A DNA stretch of 64,000 nucleotides from Latrodectus hesperus (taxonomy: Eukaryota > Arthropoda > Arachnida > Araneae > Theridiidae). The stretch lies in the NCBI GenBank assembly GCA_037975125.1, contig CM075858.1:63927640-63991639 (forward strand). The letters are read 5' to 3'. Below, piece after piece: positions 34,603 to 46,464 of this stretch. Within the stretch, counting starts at the first letter, position 1. Each line of letters starts with the position of its first letter. The notes below the pieces were generated by a model. The model saw nothing but the letters and a program-made list of their open reading frames with translations, ran no database searches and was not told the DNA's origin. A program made the translations under genes and the position numbers.

Positions 34603-35640
34603 GATTTATGTCATCAATTGTCTGAAAACCACGTAAATATAATAATGGACTAGGCTTAACTCCTTTGTTTTACCGCTGATTACGGCAACACCAGCGCCAT
34701 TTGTGGAAAGTAAACAAATTAACTAATCCAACACAGAATCCGGTGTAGCTGTGCGAAATTCCCGAGTCGTTTAAAATGATGCCACAAAAACGACACAAAG
34801 TTGGATAAATCGGGTTTTTAAAAACGCTAGGCCTAACCACCCCTGTAGAGCGCTTCTCTTTGTGTATCCATTGTGAAGCACAACACTAGCAAATACCTCC
34901 GAGGTTTATAGCGACTAGCAGCACACAAAAATCTTGTTCAGGCGAGGATGCTCCGTACTACAGCAGCGAGCCAAGCAGACAACCCGTACCCGCGGTTTGA
35001 CAAGAGCGATTGCGGATATGCTCTCACGCTCAGATTGGCTTAATCAACAAACATGACTGTTCCCAGGCGTTGCCCCAACCGTCCCACGTGGTACGACAGC
35101 TAGCTCTGAACTACCACCGCCAATGGATGCTGCACTCAATCCATAACTCCTCCTTTTAAAGGCGGAGCTAACGTCGGAGAACGTTTTGACAGCTAGTCTT
35201 CAAATGCACGTGGTACCGCTTGTCCTTGCCGCTGTTAATGCGATTCACGAAACCAGCCAGGCAGGCGATCATCTCGCTCGGAGAGCAAGATAATTATACA
35301 GGGCTTGATGTTGCTTTGGATGGCCACTTGTGCGTGTCGTGTTGATGTTGAACAAATGTTCGTAGAGTCTTTTCCGTCGCTTTTCAAAACCATAGACCGG
35401 TTTTCTTGGCCACCTTTTATTATAATAAAACGTGGGCGCTTCTAATTTTGGCGAAAGTTCGATGGGCGAAAAATGTTTGGCCGAATTTTGGAGACTAATC
35501 AAAACAAATGGCATCCCCTCTCTAATTAGCGGTCTCCGCTGGTCTAATTGTTCGCCCTTGGATCTCTCGATTAAATAGTGAAAGGGCGATGCGCGACGGA
35601 TAATATAAAGGGAATGACACATTTTACACTTTTTTTAATT
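34603..35640 (-). promoter_or_regulatory. G+C-rich island, candidate minus-strand promoter/5' UTR
   Basis: The sharpest compositional island in the window. Motifs present: CACGTGGTAC twice (35085-35094, 35207-35216); TTTTGACAGCT (35184-35194; minus AGCTGTCAAAA, a TALE/TGIF-type half site) and GACAGCTAGCT (35095-35105); CCGCCAATGG (35117-35126); and TCCTTTTAAAGGCGG (about 35151-35165). On the left it runs into the GTAAGTAC donor at 34574-34581. A 117-codon minus ORF (35269-35622) has no recognised domain. The orientation is inferred from the donor. Confidence 0.4.
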
Positions 35641-35989
35641 AAAAAAATTTTAACTTAAGATCCTTTAATTTGTTTAATAATAGTTTTTTGCTTTATTTAA
35701 TGTGATTGAAAAATATTTTATTTTTTATGAAATATTTTTCAATATCTTTTAGTGATCTTTATTATGTATTATTTTAATTTTATTTTTCACTTAGTTATTT
35801 TAAAATAAACAATTGCAGAAAAAATATCTTTTTAATGTTTTCTTTCCTTTAAAAAAATAAAAGACAGAGAGGGAGACAAAGAGAGTTGTGTTATCATTGG
35901 TTAATATTATTTTTCATGTGTGAATAATTTCCTTTTTTTTCATAAAACTTAAATATAAATGAATTTTAGGGGAAAAAAGTATTTTACTT
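35641..35989. other. A+T-rich DNA
   Basis: Nothing recognisable was found. Confidence 0.5.
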
Positions 35990-36288
35990 TCAATGTATAC
36001 TTGTTCACTAAACTCATGTAGACACGATAGCTCATGTAGGCCAAGCCCTACAGTTCCCATAACTGTTTTCATGACCAAGGGCCCTGGGGTGTGAAGCATA
36101 TGTCCCGATTAAGTGGTCAGCCTAACGCGAAACCCCTAATGTTTAGTTCCCAAGCATGCTTGGTACTCAATTAATCGACCCACTGAAGGGATAAAAGTCT
36201 GAGTCGATCTTGCCCAACCCGAGGAGTGAAACTCGGACCTGTGCCTTGGGAGCGTGAAATGCTACCACTGAGCCACTGGACTTCTAAG
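35990..36288 (-). mobile_element. SINE group E
   Basis: Read on the minus strand it opens with a tRNA-like head (GTGGCTCAGTGGTAGCATTT; B-box region GGTCCGAGTTTCACTCC). A long body follows through GCGTTAGGCTGACCACTT, CAGGGCCCTTGGTCATGAAA and GTAGGGCTTGGCCTACATG. It is unrelated in body to groups A-D and is present once here. Classification as a SINE rests on the head, so it is less certain than for the multi-copy groups. Confidence 0.6.
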
Positions 36289-37232
36289 TTATTAATTAAT
36301 ATATTAAAATTTTATGAAATAATTTATTTAAATGTTAGTTTTTTTTTCATCTTATATTGGGTCTACTATATGTATAATTAAAGAGACTATAAACATATAA
36401 TGATAACTACTTATTTTACATTATGTTTGCGCCTGTAATCATGTAATATAGTCAACTGCTTCACAACTTTGAGCTTTGTTCAAGTGACGAAGTAGACACC
36501 TGAGCTAGCACACTCCCACTCAGACTTCCACACTTATGGCATAAAGTATAAATATACATACATGTTTTTCACCTATCTTCAGAATTGAAGCTGCAATCTT
36601 CCAGCTTCCAAAAATGAAAAATTTTTTTACTTAAAATCATCTTTTCATACAAAATGGGATAAACATTTGAGCTGGCCTTCTGCTCGCCATGCTCCGTTTT
36701 ACCAACCAAAGAACAATAAACTCTGCAGAACTATTAACATATAAACCTTCTCAACATGACGGTCTTCGGTTGGCTAAAGTTTTAAACCCACTATTTTCTG
36801 CCTACGAGAACGACGTCTTTCCATACAGTACTTCAATCAAATTTATATAATGTTTGCTAAATTATTTCAGATTTTCTATTTTTGAAAAAAAGTCACTAAA
36901 TTCAATCAATTGTTTCGTCATCTTGGATTTCGATCGAGCTGCTGGGTCGGGTATCCGACCGGATAATCTTATAACTGCAAAAACTTTTTTTTAATAAGTC
37001 TAAGCTAGGAATTTCATAGCTGAATACTTATGAAAAGTCCTCACTGTATTGCTGGAGCTCATAGGGTTGGGGACGCACCCACGTTAATATGTGACATCCA
37101 AGGTCCTTCCGTTGTTGGGTCGTGGATGTGAAGAGGAGGGTGCCAGCTCAGGTGTGATATCGTCGCCAGACGGTGGTTCAACATTACGAGGCACTTGGTG
37201 ATGGGAAAGTATTCCAAACCCGTTATTCAGTT
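36289..37232. other. Non-coding DNA, possible single-copy repeat at 37.06-37.23 kb
   Basis: Mostly A+T rich. A small hairpin GGTCGG-GTAT-CCGACC lies at about 36945-36960. The interval 37060-37225 is G+C richer (GGTCCTTCCGTTGTTGGGTC, AGGAGGGTGCCAGCTCAGG, GTCGCCAGACGGTGG) and abuts the TA microsatellite. It looks like the end of another dispersed repeat, but there is no second copy here to prove it. Confidence 0.35.
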
Positions 37233-37348
<116 letters not shown>

Positions 37349-37638
37349 AATGGCGGGCACACAAGGGTAAATGAACCCTATGCCACAACAAGGCCAGAAA
37401 TTGCTACTCATTTATCGTTACCCAGCGAGCACCTTGGAACCAAGTCACGGAGGCGAGTAGCGTTACCAGCGCCATACCACCACAAACCCGTTTATAGGGA
37501 GGGCCGCATTCATACAACATCACAGAAGAAAGGACAGAGAGAACAGAGAAGGAAAGAAACCTCCATGCCCGAACCGGGACTCGAACCTGGGACCAACAGC
37601 TCAGGAGTCAGGAACACTAACCACTCAGCCAATAGGTC

Positions 37639-37640
<2 letters not shown>
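37349..37640 (-). mobile_element. SINE group C, copy 3, full length
   Basis: This is the best group C copy. On the minus strand its head carries TTGGCTGAGTGGTTAGTG (A box) and CCAGGTTCGAGTCCCGG (B box). The body is full, down to GGTTCATTTACCCTTGTGTG. It fits exactly between a TA microsatellite on one side and a TG microsatellite on the other. Confidence 0.85.

Positions 37641-37725
<85 letters not shown>
37640..37725. repeat. (TG)n microsatellite
   Basis: About 43 uninterrupted TG units start directly at the tRNA-head end of the SINE. The Cys-Val repeat ORF is an artefact. Confidence 0.95.
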
Positions 37726-37726
<1 letters not shown>

Positions 37727-38293
37727 CCGCGATCTATCTATGAAAAGTCCTTGCTAGACACCACGGTATTCTGAGAATATTACCATTCAGAATATTTTGG
37801 AGAATATTTTAATGTTTTGAAAAATGTGTCTGTCAATTTATTAAGCAGGATCAATACACATGTAAGATTATCTTATGCAAATATCAGCCAACCGAAACTT
37901 TTCTATTTATTTGGTACTGGAGGTACAATTATACGCGAGACCTTTACTATGATTGAAATCCATAATTTAAAACTAAATGACAAACAGTATTCGTTATATA
38001 AATTAACTTCCTTTTTCAACTTTTCCATGAGTAAACAATATTTCATCATTATTTGTTAGATATTGTCATTATCTATATTTGCGCGACATTTAGTAAGCAA
38101 CTAAAGATTTTAATTGATGATGAAGTGTAAGCGCTTTAACAAATAATTTGACTTTCTCTTCTCAATACTTCTGTACTGTAGCAACAGGATGATATTTGAT
38201 GACAACTTATTGCCAAATATTGGTTGTACCCTAATTGAATCATTAGTTTCTATTAGAATAATAATTATTAGTAAAATATTCTTTTGCAACTTT
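37726..38293. other. A+T-rich DNA
   Basis: An 80-codon plus ORF and a 68-codon minus ORF lie here without recognisable similarity; both are probably chance. Confidence 0.45.
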
Positions 38294-38812
38294 TTTAGTT
38301 GTTGTTGCAACAGCATGCTTCCCTGTACTTAGCCCATAGTTGGGCTCTTTCGAATTACCGGACGAGTCTTCGCAATTCAGAAGCAGAAGATCCCTAATAC
38401 TTGATTTGCTACCCAAGAAGAATCATTTCGCTTGGACGACAATGTGACCAGCACGTATTTAACGTGCCCAAGTCACCATTATTTAAAATGGGCAGGACTT
38501 TTGAGCCGGATTAACGACAATCAGGTTTCGAAAAAAATTTCTTGGCTCGCCCCATTGGCACCAGAAGAAGAGGACGACCGAAACTCCGATGGCGTGACTG
38601 CCTTGATCTAAAAACACTAAAAGTGACAAACGTGATGACCTTATCCAAAAATAGAGGGTCCTGGTATGCACTTCTGAGGAAGGCAAAGGCCCACCCTGGG
38701 CTGTCAGGCCGATGAAGAAGAAGAAGTCACCATTAGTGAACACGACTGATTTTTGGATAAGTCAGGATTCGAACTCACTACCTTCTGATAGCCATGCGAG
38801 AACTTCTTAAGT
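38294..38812 (-). mobile_element. SINE group B, copy 1, split by a LINE insertion
   Basis: The element comprises 38294-38481 and 38736-38812, with 38482-38723 an insert. On the plus strand it runs GTTGTTGTTGCAACAGCATG (tail side), AGAAGCAGAAGATCCCTAAT, TATTTAACGTGCCCAAGTC, then after the insert GATTCGAACTCACTACCTTC (B-box side). Copies at 49.25 kb (plus) and 52.46 kb (minus) show the uninterrupted order. Confidence 0.75.
38482..38723 (+). pseudogene. 5'-truncated non-LTR retrotransposon: C-terminal end of endonuclease/reverse transcriptase
   Basis: This 242-bp insert ends in a GAA-type tail and is flanked by 12-bp direct repeats AAGTCACCATTA (38470-38481 and 38724-38735). The first frame reads LLSRINDNQVSKKI. 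After a one-base shift it continues as FLARPIGTRRRGRPKLRW and, further on, GSWYALLRKAKAHPGL, with a stop at 38713-38715. The basic RRRGRPKLRW block and the terminal AHPGL ending are typical of the C-terminus of endonuclease-reverse transcriptases of dispersed animal LINEs. The clade cannot be fixed from this end alone. The copy is dead: truncated and frameshifted. Confidence 0.8.
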
Positions 38813-38841
38813 TGCAATGTAGAACTTACTAAGCTTCACCG

Positions 38842-39120
38842 TGTTCTAATGATAGAACTATGCTTTTCGGATCATAAGGTAACGGGCTCGATACAGTCGT
38901 GTTGAACAACTCGAGATGTATGTTGCTTTTCTACCTTCTGCATGTGTGTCCGTCGAGGTGGGAGTTTTCTGTGGTTTTTTCCTTTGCGGCACGGATATAC
39001 GGCCCATTATCTATAAAAAACCTTCCTGGAAGTCAATTTACGAGGTGGAAACTAAATTGCCTTAGGTGTGCTTACAACGGAGTGTTCACTGCGCAGCGTC
39101 ATGCGCAAAGTAATTATTAC
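38842..39120 (+). mobile_element. SINE group F
   Basis: The plus-strand head is TCTAATGATAGAACTATGC with B-box region ACGGGCTCGATACAG. The body is TGTTGAACAACTCGAG, GTGGGAGTTTTCTGTGG and GCGGCACGGATATACGGCCC. The 80-codon ORF over it is not a gene. Confidence 0.6.
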
Positions 39121-39246
39121 TTCTCTATTCTTATTCATTAGTTGCAAATACAAAGTAAAACTGAGACTTATGGTCAAAGGAAAATTCAATATATAAACTG
39201 ATTTTCTCATCTTTTAACTATCAAAATTGTATTAAAGTCTTGAAGG

Positions 39247-39450
39247 TCTTAGAACTCTGGTGAGGAAAACCTTTGCTCTCGCGATCTGAAGTTCGTAAGT
39301 TCAATACCTGACCTTGCATCAGAGCGATGTGCTGAACGAGTTTATACAAGTCCAATGAATTGCATCAAAGAATCCACCTGCTGTTGTAACATAGACTGAA
39401 GATTAGCATGAAAGCTTAAATATCAACCTCAACATGGCCATGGCTTTAAA
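39247..39450 (+). mobile_element. tRNA-headed SINE remnant
   Basis: AACCTTTGCTCTCGCGATCT then GAAGTTCGTAAGTTCAATACC resembles A and B boxes. The body is too worn to place with confidence, though GAACGAGTTTATACAAG hints at group F. Confidence 0.4.
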
Positions 39451-39529
39451 TTACTAAGAAGTTAGCTGTGTTTGGCGATTTCAGTCTTCAAAAATAGTCT
39501 GTAGAAAATGCGTCGTAATAACTTAACCT

Positions 39530-39872
39530 AGATACTAGTGATTAAGGTAACAGCCTTCCTCTGGAAGGGCTGGGTTCGATTCCACCAAAGACCCACCGAG
39601 TACATGCGGTATACATGCTCATTAAATCTGTGGAATCGAAAGACTCTGAGCTATTTCCATGGGTGTAATAGACCAGAGAAAATTCCCACCCCTTCGAATC
39701 AAAGTCAAATGGATCCTCTGGTGATGCCATCTATCAGAGGAGTCTTAGAGCAAAAACGTACTTTCACCTTCGTAGTGCTCTAGTTAACGGAAGACGCTTC
39801 CTTCTGACTTAAATTCGCATAGTCGTCGTCTAGCGAATTTGGCTTGTCCAAGTGTCATAAATAACAACAAAA
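39530..39872 (+). mobile_element. SINE group A, full-length copy
   Basis: The head GATTAAGGTAACAGCC...GGGCTGGGTTCGATTCCACC is followed by the full body (GATGCCATCTATCAGAGGAG, TCCTTCTGACTTAAATTCGC, TCGTCTAGCGAATTTGGCTT). The end is AATAACAACAAAAA. It aligns with the reversed copy at 182-512 over its whole length. Confidence 0.8.
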
Positions 39873-41250
39873 ATTATAATTGATTGGTTAAATAGCTATG
39901 TGATCAATTGTGTCAAATTAATCGAAGCATGATATTGTTTTTTTGGTTTAACATAATCGATTAGGTGGGTGAACTCATGATAAATTTTTAATGTAATTTT
40001 AAAGATTTTGACAATAGTAAAATTGCATTTATCATTAAAACACATTAAAATATAAATGATATAAATTTCGTCACAATATATTCGAGTCCAAAAAACATGT
40101 TTGCGTTGTGGATATGGCTTAGTGAGCATTAAATATATTTCGTATGACTACAACCAAAATATTTAAATCTAAAATATAATTTAAGTAAAGCTTTACATGA
40201 TATAAATGCAAAAAAGCAATCTAAAGCAACTAAAATAAAAAATTTACAGATATTTGTTTTATGTTACCAATTCAATAAACTTTCCAGATTTATATGTACG
40301 TCAGTATGACGTATATGCGTCTAAGTAGGATTCATCATCAACTAAAGACTAATAACTAGTGCATGTGAGCTAGGCTTGAGAGAAATTTCTGTCCCATTCA
40401 CACTCACACTCTAAGCAGGGAAGCTTCCTCATATGTTAGGGGGTGATAAATAATCCAAAGTATTGTAAAAAAAATTACAAGGGGTAGGTTGCACTCCTAT
40501 TCCATTGTAAAAGAAGTAACACTCCCACTCCTGAGATTCTCGAAGAAAGAAAAGGTTCTTTTAAACTGAACACACCACTGGGGAAAGATTTTCTTGGACG
40601 CAGGTGGGATTTGCACCATGGGAGTTCATAGAAAATTTTCTTGGGTCAATGGTATGGAACTTTTAAATAGGATACAACAACAGATGAATGCTCGAGTTTC
40701 AAATGTCAATATGCCACGCTGTTTGTCTTTCATTATGGGAAATCTCATTGGAAACAATATATTTTTTAAATACAACAAATCTTTTAGACAAACTTTTCAA
40801 AAACTCCAAAAATATTATATAACATTTTTTTTAACTAAATTTAGACAACTCGTGAATTGAAAGTTCTGACTATAAGTTTCTCCGGCCACACAGATGGCGC
40901 ATAATCCAGGATACCAAATTCTGAGTTAGGTAATTTTTTGTCGGATTTTCTTGTATCTGGCAGCCTGGTTTTTATTACGTCATATATATGTAGACCTATA
41001 AGAATTATTCAGAAAATTCTTTTTTGGCAACCCTAGTATTTACGTAATCGCGCACTTCACAATACATCATCTTGGCAACATTTCTTCGTCGCCAAAAAAA
41101 TTCAGAATTGGACATCCTAGATTATACGGCATTTATGCCGTTTCTTCGTAATAAGATTTAAGGAAAAAAGGAACATTAAATCTTTGTCGATATAAAAATT
41201 TACCATGAAGTAGTTGCTTTTCTTTTCTTTTTTCGTGTTCTATTGTCAAT
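39873..41250. other. Non-coding DNA, unassigned ORF
   Basis: The interval 39873-40360 is A+T rich. About 40360-40960 is mixed, with CAGGTGGGATTTGCACCATG and an 88-codon plus ORF (40594-40860) that has no recognisable domain. The interval 41030-41160 has ACGTAATCGCGCACTTCAC. No gene can be supported. Confidence 0.4.
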
Positions 41251-42030
41251 GTGTGAAGTGATTGAACTAATGGGTAAGGGCTTGTCGAACCATGCCTTGG
41301 GCGTTCATGAAATTATTCATGTATTCAAGCTAAATGTGCTTCGACAAATTTTGGGTTTAAAATAGAATGAGTGGAATCCGCTGGATCATCACCCGAAATG
41401 GATGTTATTTGTTTGCACCCAAAAGACGATAGTTAAACGACTTGCGTCAACAATCACGTGGATCGAATCAATTTGAACTGGTTTGTGGAAACAGAGTTTT
41501 GGTGTTCACAGAGTAGTCATCCTTTTACGAACAAAGTGTCTCTCTAAAATTTTTGTATTCCAAATCGAATGAGTTGATGCACCAATTCATCTCCAGAAAA
41601 GATGACGAAACAATTGACTACTGTTAAATGATTCATGTCAAAGTTTTTGCAAGGCTCAAATCAATTCGAAACCGCTTTGGAACCATGTTTATGGTGTTCG
41701 CGTATCAATTGACGTTTTCCAATAGCATTCATCTAAGCAATTTCGAATCAGACGAAATCAACCCACCGATTCATCATCCCAATTGAATGGCGTTTAACGG
41801 AAGCCAATGGACTTGGTAAAATGGCTTGTGCCAATGTGTGAGTGATCAAACCAACGTAGAAAAGGTTATTGAACAGTAGTTTTGGCTTTTATGGATCAAC
41901 TAATGTTTTTGGAATAAAGTGCATCTTGCCAATATTTGGATTTCAAATTAAACGAGACATGTCATAACCCGAAATGGATGTCGTGTGTCCTGCGTCAACC
42001 TACCACGATTAAATGGTTTGTGTCAACGTG
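41251..42030. repeat. Degenerate ~192-bp tandem repeat, 4 units
   Basis: Unit boundaries follow a (T/C)G(T/C)CAA(C/T) motif at 41250, 41451, 41642, 41835 and 42027, giving units of 201, 191, 193 and 192 bp. Landmarks recurring inside units: GATCGAATCAA/GATCAAACCAA, TTTTGGTGTTCA/TTTATGGTGTTCG, a GGATTTCAAATT/GTATTCCAAATCG segment, then ACCCGAAATGGATGT and GATTAAATGGTTTGTGTCAAC. The first and last units share ACCCGAAATGGATG exactly. Fragments of a further unit may follow to about 42060. Confidence 0.8.
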
Positions 42031-42635
42031 CAAGGAGAAACACGATTCTCATTCAATAAACGGCAGATTTTTTTTACGAACCAAGATATGAGTTTCAGGT
42101 TGTTGCAGGAAAGAACCCTTTGAACCCAAGGCTGTCTTGAAACTAAAGAGTGCATAACGGTAAATTCATTACTGGAAAATATGCAACAAAAGTACATTTC
42201 TGTAGATGATTCGTAAAGCTTTGACGGATTTCAAGAGAACATGAAACAAAATTTGAGAAACTAGTAAGTCTAAGAGCCGGACAAAAAAAAAGATTTAAAT
42301 TTTAAATAAAAAAAAAGATAAAAATTTCAGAAAACTTTACATGCAAAAATAACACAAATTTCTGAAATCTCTTTTTATTGCTAGATTTTTAAAATTTTAA
42401 TTAGAAATGTTACTAAGTATAGAAAATTTCTATAATACTGTGTGAAAACTATTAAAAACCGAATAATGATATAAGCACCAAACCGCATCTGAACGAAGCG
42501 AACAATCACTTCATGTTTAGTAGAAAATGTAATCAGCATTTTTTTACTGCATGATAGTTTGTTTTTTAAGCTTTAATCACTAGTTATTGCTAGATTATTA
42601 GTTTAACAATAAATATTTAAATTGTAATGAATGTT
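42031..42635. other. A+T-rich DNA
   Basis: Nothing recognisable beyond possible fading repeat sequence at the left edge. Confidence 0.5.

Positions 42636-43345
<710 letters not shown>

Positions 43346-43375
<30 letters not shown>
43346..43375. repeat. (CT)n(CA)n microsatellite
   Basis: CT units switch directly to CA units at about 43362, immediately before the head of a SINE. Confidence 0.9.
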
Positions 43376-43560
43376 TGTGATTTAGTGAGAGAACAGTGCT
43401 ATTCATCATAGTTCGTCCTGGGTTCGATTCCAACCACTGATAATCAGCGGGAGTTGGATGGTTTGCTTTTGATTTCTTCAGGCACATTTTTCGAGGAGGG
43501 TGTTTGAGAGTTTTCAGAGTTTCCTCCTTAACAGTTATAAATATAATGCAAGCAAACAAA
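43376..43560 (+). mobile_element. SINE group F
   Basis: The head has a preserved B box CTGGGTTCGATTCCAACC. The body is CAGCGGGAGTTGGATGG, GAGGAGGGTGTTTGAGAGTT and TTCAGAGTTTCCTCC. The 5' end sits directly on the CT/CA microsatellite. Confidence 0.65.
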
Positions 43561-43587
43561 TAAATCGTGTTGACAAATTCTATTACG

Positions 43588-43646
43588 ACCGAGATATCTC
43601 GGGATAATAATCAATTGAGGTGTACATGAACCCGAGATATCTCGGT
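43588..43646. repeat. 16-bp inverted repeat whose arms are themselves palindromic
   Basis: ACCGAGATATCTCGGG (43588-43603) and CCCGAGATATCTCGGT (43631-43646) are perfect reverse complements, 27 bp apart. Each arm contains the 14-bp palindrome CCGAGATATCTCGG. The origin is unknown. Confidence 0.95.
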
Positions 43647-44561
43647 ATAAACAGGAAGAACTGCTAAGAAATAAACTATATAAATATGCCAAAACAATAC
43701 TTAAAAAGCGATTAAAAATAGTTTTTACAAAACAAATATTATGACATCACTTAACAGCGAATGAACTGCAGCATCAGATTATTTTCGTCGAGCTAATAAA
43801 ATAAGCTTCCCCTCTTGCTTCAGCTGGTGTTTTGCGTAATCAAAAGAAAACCGTCGGGAGCACACATATCTAACGAGAAAAGGATGCAACAAATGAGGCA
43901 AATGCTTATTTAAATGTAATATATCTTTGAGAAAATGCTGTATCAACGGTTCCGCTTGGCTTTTCAATCCTCTGAGGCTTGCTCCAGGCCAATCATTCCG
44001 CCGGGAAAACTCTTTATATTTCGAAACTCCTCGTTAAATCGTATTTAAAGATTTCTTTGAAAGTTACATTAAACTCGGAGTTCAAATGAAGCTTGTTTTT
44101 CAATGTGTTTCTGAGTCACTCTGGTAAAAATGTTTAGTAATTTTATTTTATTATGGATTACTTTTCTCCTTTGATTCTTACATTCAAATATAGAGTAAAT
44201 TGTTCGTTTTTATAATTAAAATCCCATTTAAAGCTATATATTGGCTGAATATTTAGGACAGTGTTCTTCGGAATGAAAGGTAATGTGTTCGAACCCAGCA
44301 ACTGTGGAAAATATGTCAAATAGGTATACATATTATTAACAGAGAGATCCAACAAAATATGTCATAGTTCCAAATAGATAATGTACAACATTACTTATTC
44401 AAAAATTGAGTATTATGTCATTTTTTTGTAAAAGAATTGAATTTTTTATAATCAAAACATTAAAAAATTTCATTGCCTTCAAAATCTCAGAGTAAGAGGA
44501 AAACATCAAGGATTTCACAATCTGAATACAAAATCTAGTTTAATTTATTATTTGTCATTCT
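43647..44561. other. Non-coding DNA
   Basis: The interval 43780-44000 is mildly G+C rich (GGCTTGCTCCAGGCC, TTCCGCCGGGAAAAC) without recognisable content. A worn plus-strand tRNA-type head may lie at 44235-44305 (TATTGGCTGAATATTTAGG, GTGTTCGAACCCAGC). Confidence 0.4.
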
Positions 44562-44705
44562 AAACTCAATTTTCTATATGAGGATTAATTATACCAGGAC
44601 CTATCATTTGAAGTGGAGTCTGAACCACTAGACACGCTTAATACTGATATCGAACTCACGATCTATTGTATTAAAAGCCAAAGGGTGAACCGCTGATAAT
44701 CTGGC
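44562..44705 (-). mobile_element. SINE group D
   Basis: ACCAGGACCTATCATTTGAA, GTGGAGTCTGAACCACTAGA and TATCGAACTCACGATCTATT define it. Confidence 0.65.
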
Positions 44706-44814
44706 GTAGTTGGGATAAGAAAAACAATTACTTTTTTAACCACTGGATCGTGGTAATGAAGACATTCTTCCGATAGATATCAGATTCAAATCGCTGAATA
44801 ATATGAATTTGTAA

Positions 44815-45060
44815 GCTGATTACTATGGCACAGTGGTAAGACTAGATTGTTCGGAACAGAAAGTCACAGCTTCGATTCCAGTCACTGTTGAGTAACGAGA
44901 ACTGAATGATTTCTACTAGGGTGTGAACTTTGGAGTTTACCAGGTTTTCTCCATCGAGACATATAAATATGGCCCACTGTTTTGAATGTTTTTCCTTAAA
45001 GTCAATGCTGTACGAAAGTAAATGCCTTACAACAGTGTTTGGTTATTAGATAGTCTTCTA
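44815..45060 (+). mobile_element. SINE group F, long copy
   Basis: The A-box side is ATGGCACAGTGGTAAGAC; the B-box side is ACAGCTTCGATTCCAGTCAC. The body is TGTTGAGTAACGAGAACTG, GGAGTTTACCAGGTTTTC and CATCGAGACATATAAATATGG, with the end near CAACAGTGTTTGGTTAT. Confidence 0.7.
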
Positions 45061-46416
45061 TGCGAGGTGTCATATATTTATTATATTTTCTGCTTATTGC
45101 TTACGTACATCCTAAGAATACATTTATTAGTGTTTCTTTTAATTTGTTGTTCAATGAAGACAAAATATATTTCAAATATACTCTAAGTTTTGTAAATAGA
45201 TTTTTCCATTGATTTTAATCAAACATTCAAGAATTAAAGTAAATATTATGCACACAACAAATTTTAAATACAATAATGAGCTAAATATTGTATATTTTTT
45301 CATCACATTAGTGTTAGATAATTTCTTAGTACGAATAACCTAGAATACATTGTAAGACACCATCGGAGACAATATTTAGTGATTTCATTTGATGAAGTAG
45401 TTAACTTCTGAGTTGGCATTTAAATATCAATGAAATTAAATGGCGTTAGATTGCTAATTCCTTATACGCATGGAGGATTATTGACAAGATGATATTAAAT
45501 AAGATTATAAATGAAATCATAATGACTCAATTTTGAAAACTCTTTCATTGTCATTTTGTCAAGGTGGGATGGTCGTATTTATAAAGAAATCTGAGTAAGA
45601 GCCTTTAAATTTTAATATCTATCAGATTATCTATTTTAACGAAACATTTTTAAATTTGGATTCCATAAACATTTTACAGACTTAAGGATTTTAAAGTCAT
45701 AAATCAAATTATTGTATTAACAGAATCAAAATGAAGAAATGCAAATAAATTTGTGGGAAAAAACTACAAAATAGTTAAATGGTTTAAATGGAATAATTTA
45801 AAATTAACTACAATTTAGTAAGGATGTAATTGTGTAACTCTCTTAATGTCATAAATAAGAAAAAATTCCATAGAAAGTAAAATTTTTTAAGGACAGTTCA
45901 AAAACGACTTGTATTTTTGAATTCCTGTTCAAAGAGTGACGACATTAAATAATTTCTTTCGTGATTAAAATATGAACTCGTTTGTTGATATTCATTAATT
46001 ATTCATAAATTCATTACACAAAATCATAAATTATATTAATAAATATTTGCAGTTTTTAAAAACTTAATGGATAATTAGTTTTAATTTGTTAATGACAGAG
46101 AAATCAAAATTTTGAAATGATTTTTTTAATAATTTGGGGAAGCATTGTGTGATTTAGAATTGCATTTTGTATACAACCTGATCAGCTCTTAAGTTTCATT
46201 CGCTGCATAAGTAAAATGATCTTATTACTCACCCTCCCTTTTCTGTCCCCACAGAAGCAGCACATAATTTTTCGGATTGAAATTGCTTGCTTAAACTTTC
46301 ATTTTGTGGATGAAGATGTATTCCACCATTCCATAGATTGCTGATGTAATTCAGGTATAATATCAGCCACACATATATTTCGTCGCCTATAACAATTTGG
46401 CTTATAAACTCATCAC
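45061..46416. other. A+T-rich DNA
   Basis: Nothing recognisable. A 72-codon minus ORF (46229-46447) begins in the adjacent 24-bp duplication and has no known similarity. Confidence 0.45.
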
Positions 46417-46464
46417 CATCCATAAGTGTACCATCATCACTATCCATAAGTGTACCATCATCAC
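46417..46464. repeat. 24-bp tandem duplication
   Basis: Two copies of ATCCATAAGTGTACCATCATCAC (split here as ATCCATAAGTGT + ACCATCATCAC) lie head to tail with one mismatch. The period is divisible by three, so on the minus strand it repeats an eight-residue Asp-rich unit (DDGTLMDS). Confidence 0.9.

Noticed and set aside
35269..35622. 117-codon minus-strand ORF as the coding region behind the 35-kb promoter
   Set aside because: It would lie upstream of the promoter motifs for the inferred direction and has no recognisable domain.
37565..37774. Cys-Val repeat protein
   Set aside because: It is the translation of a TG microsatellite next to a SINE.
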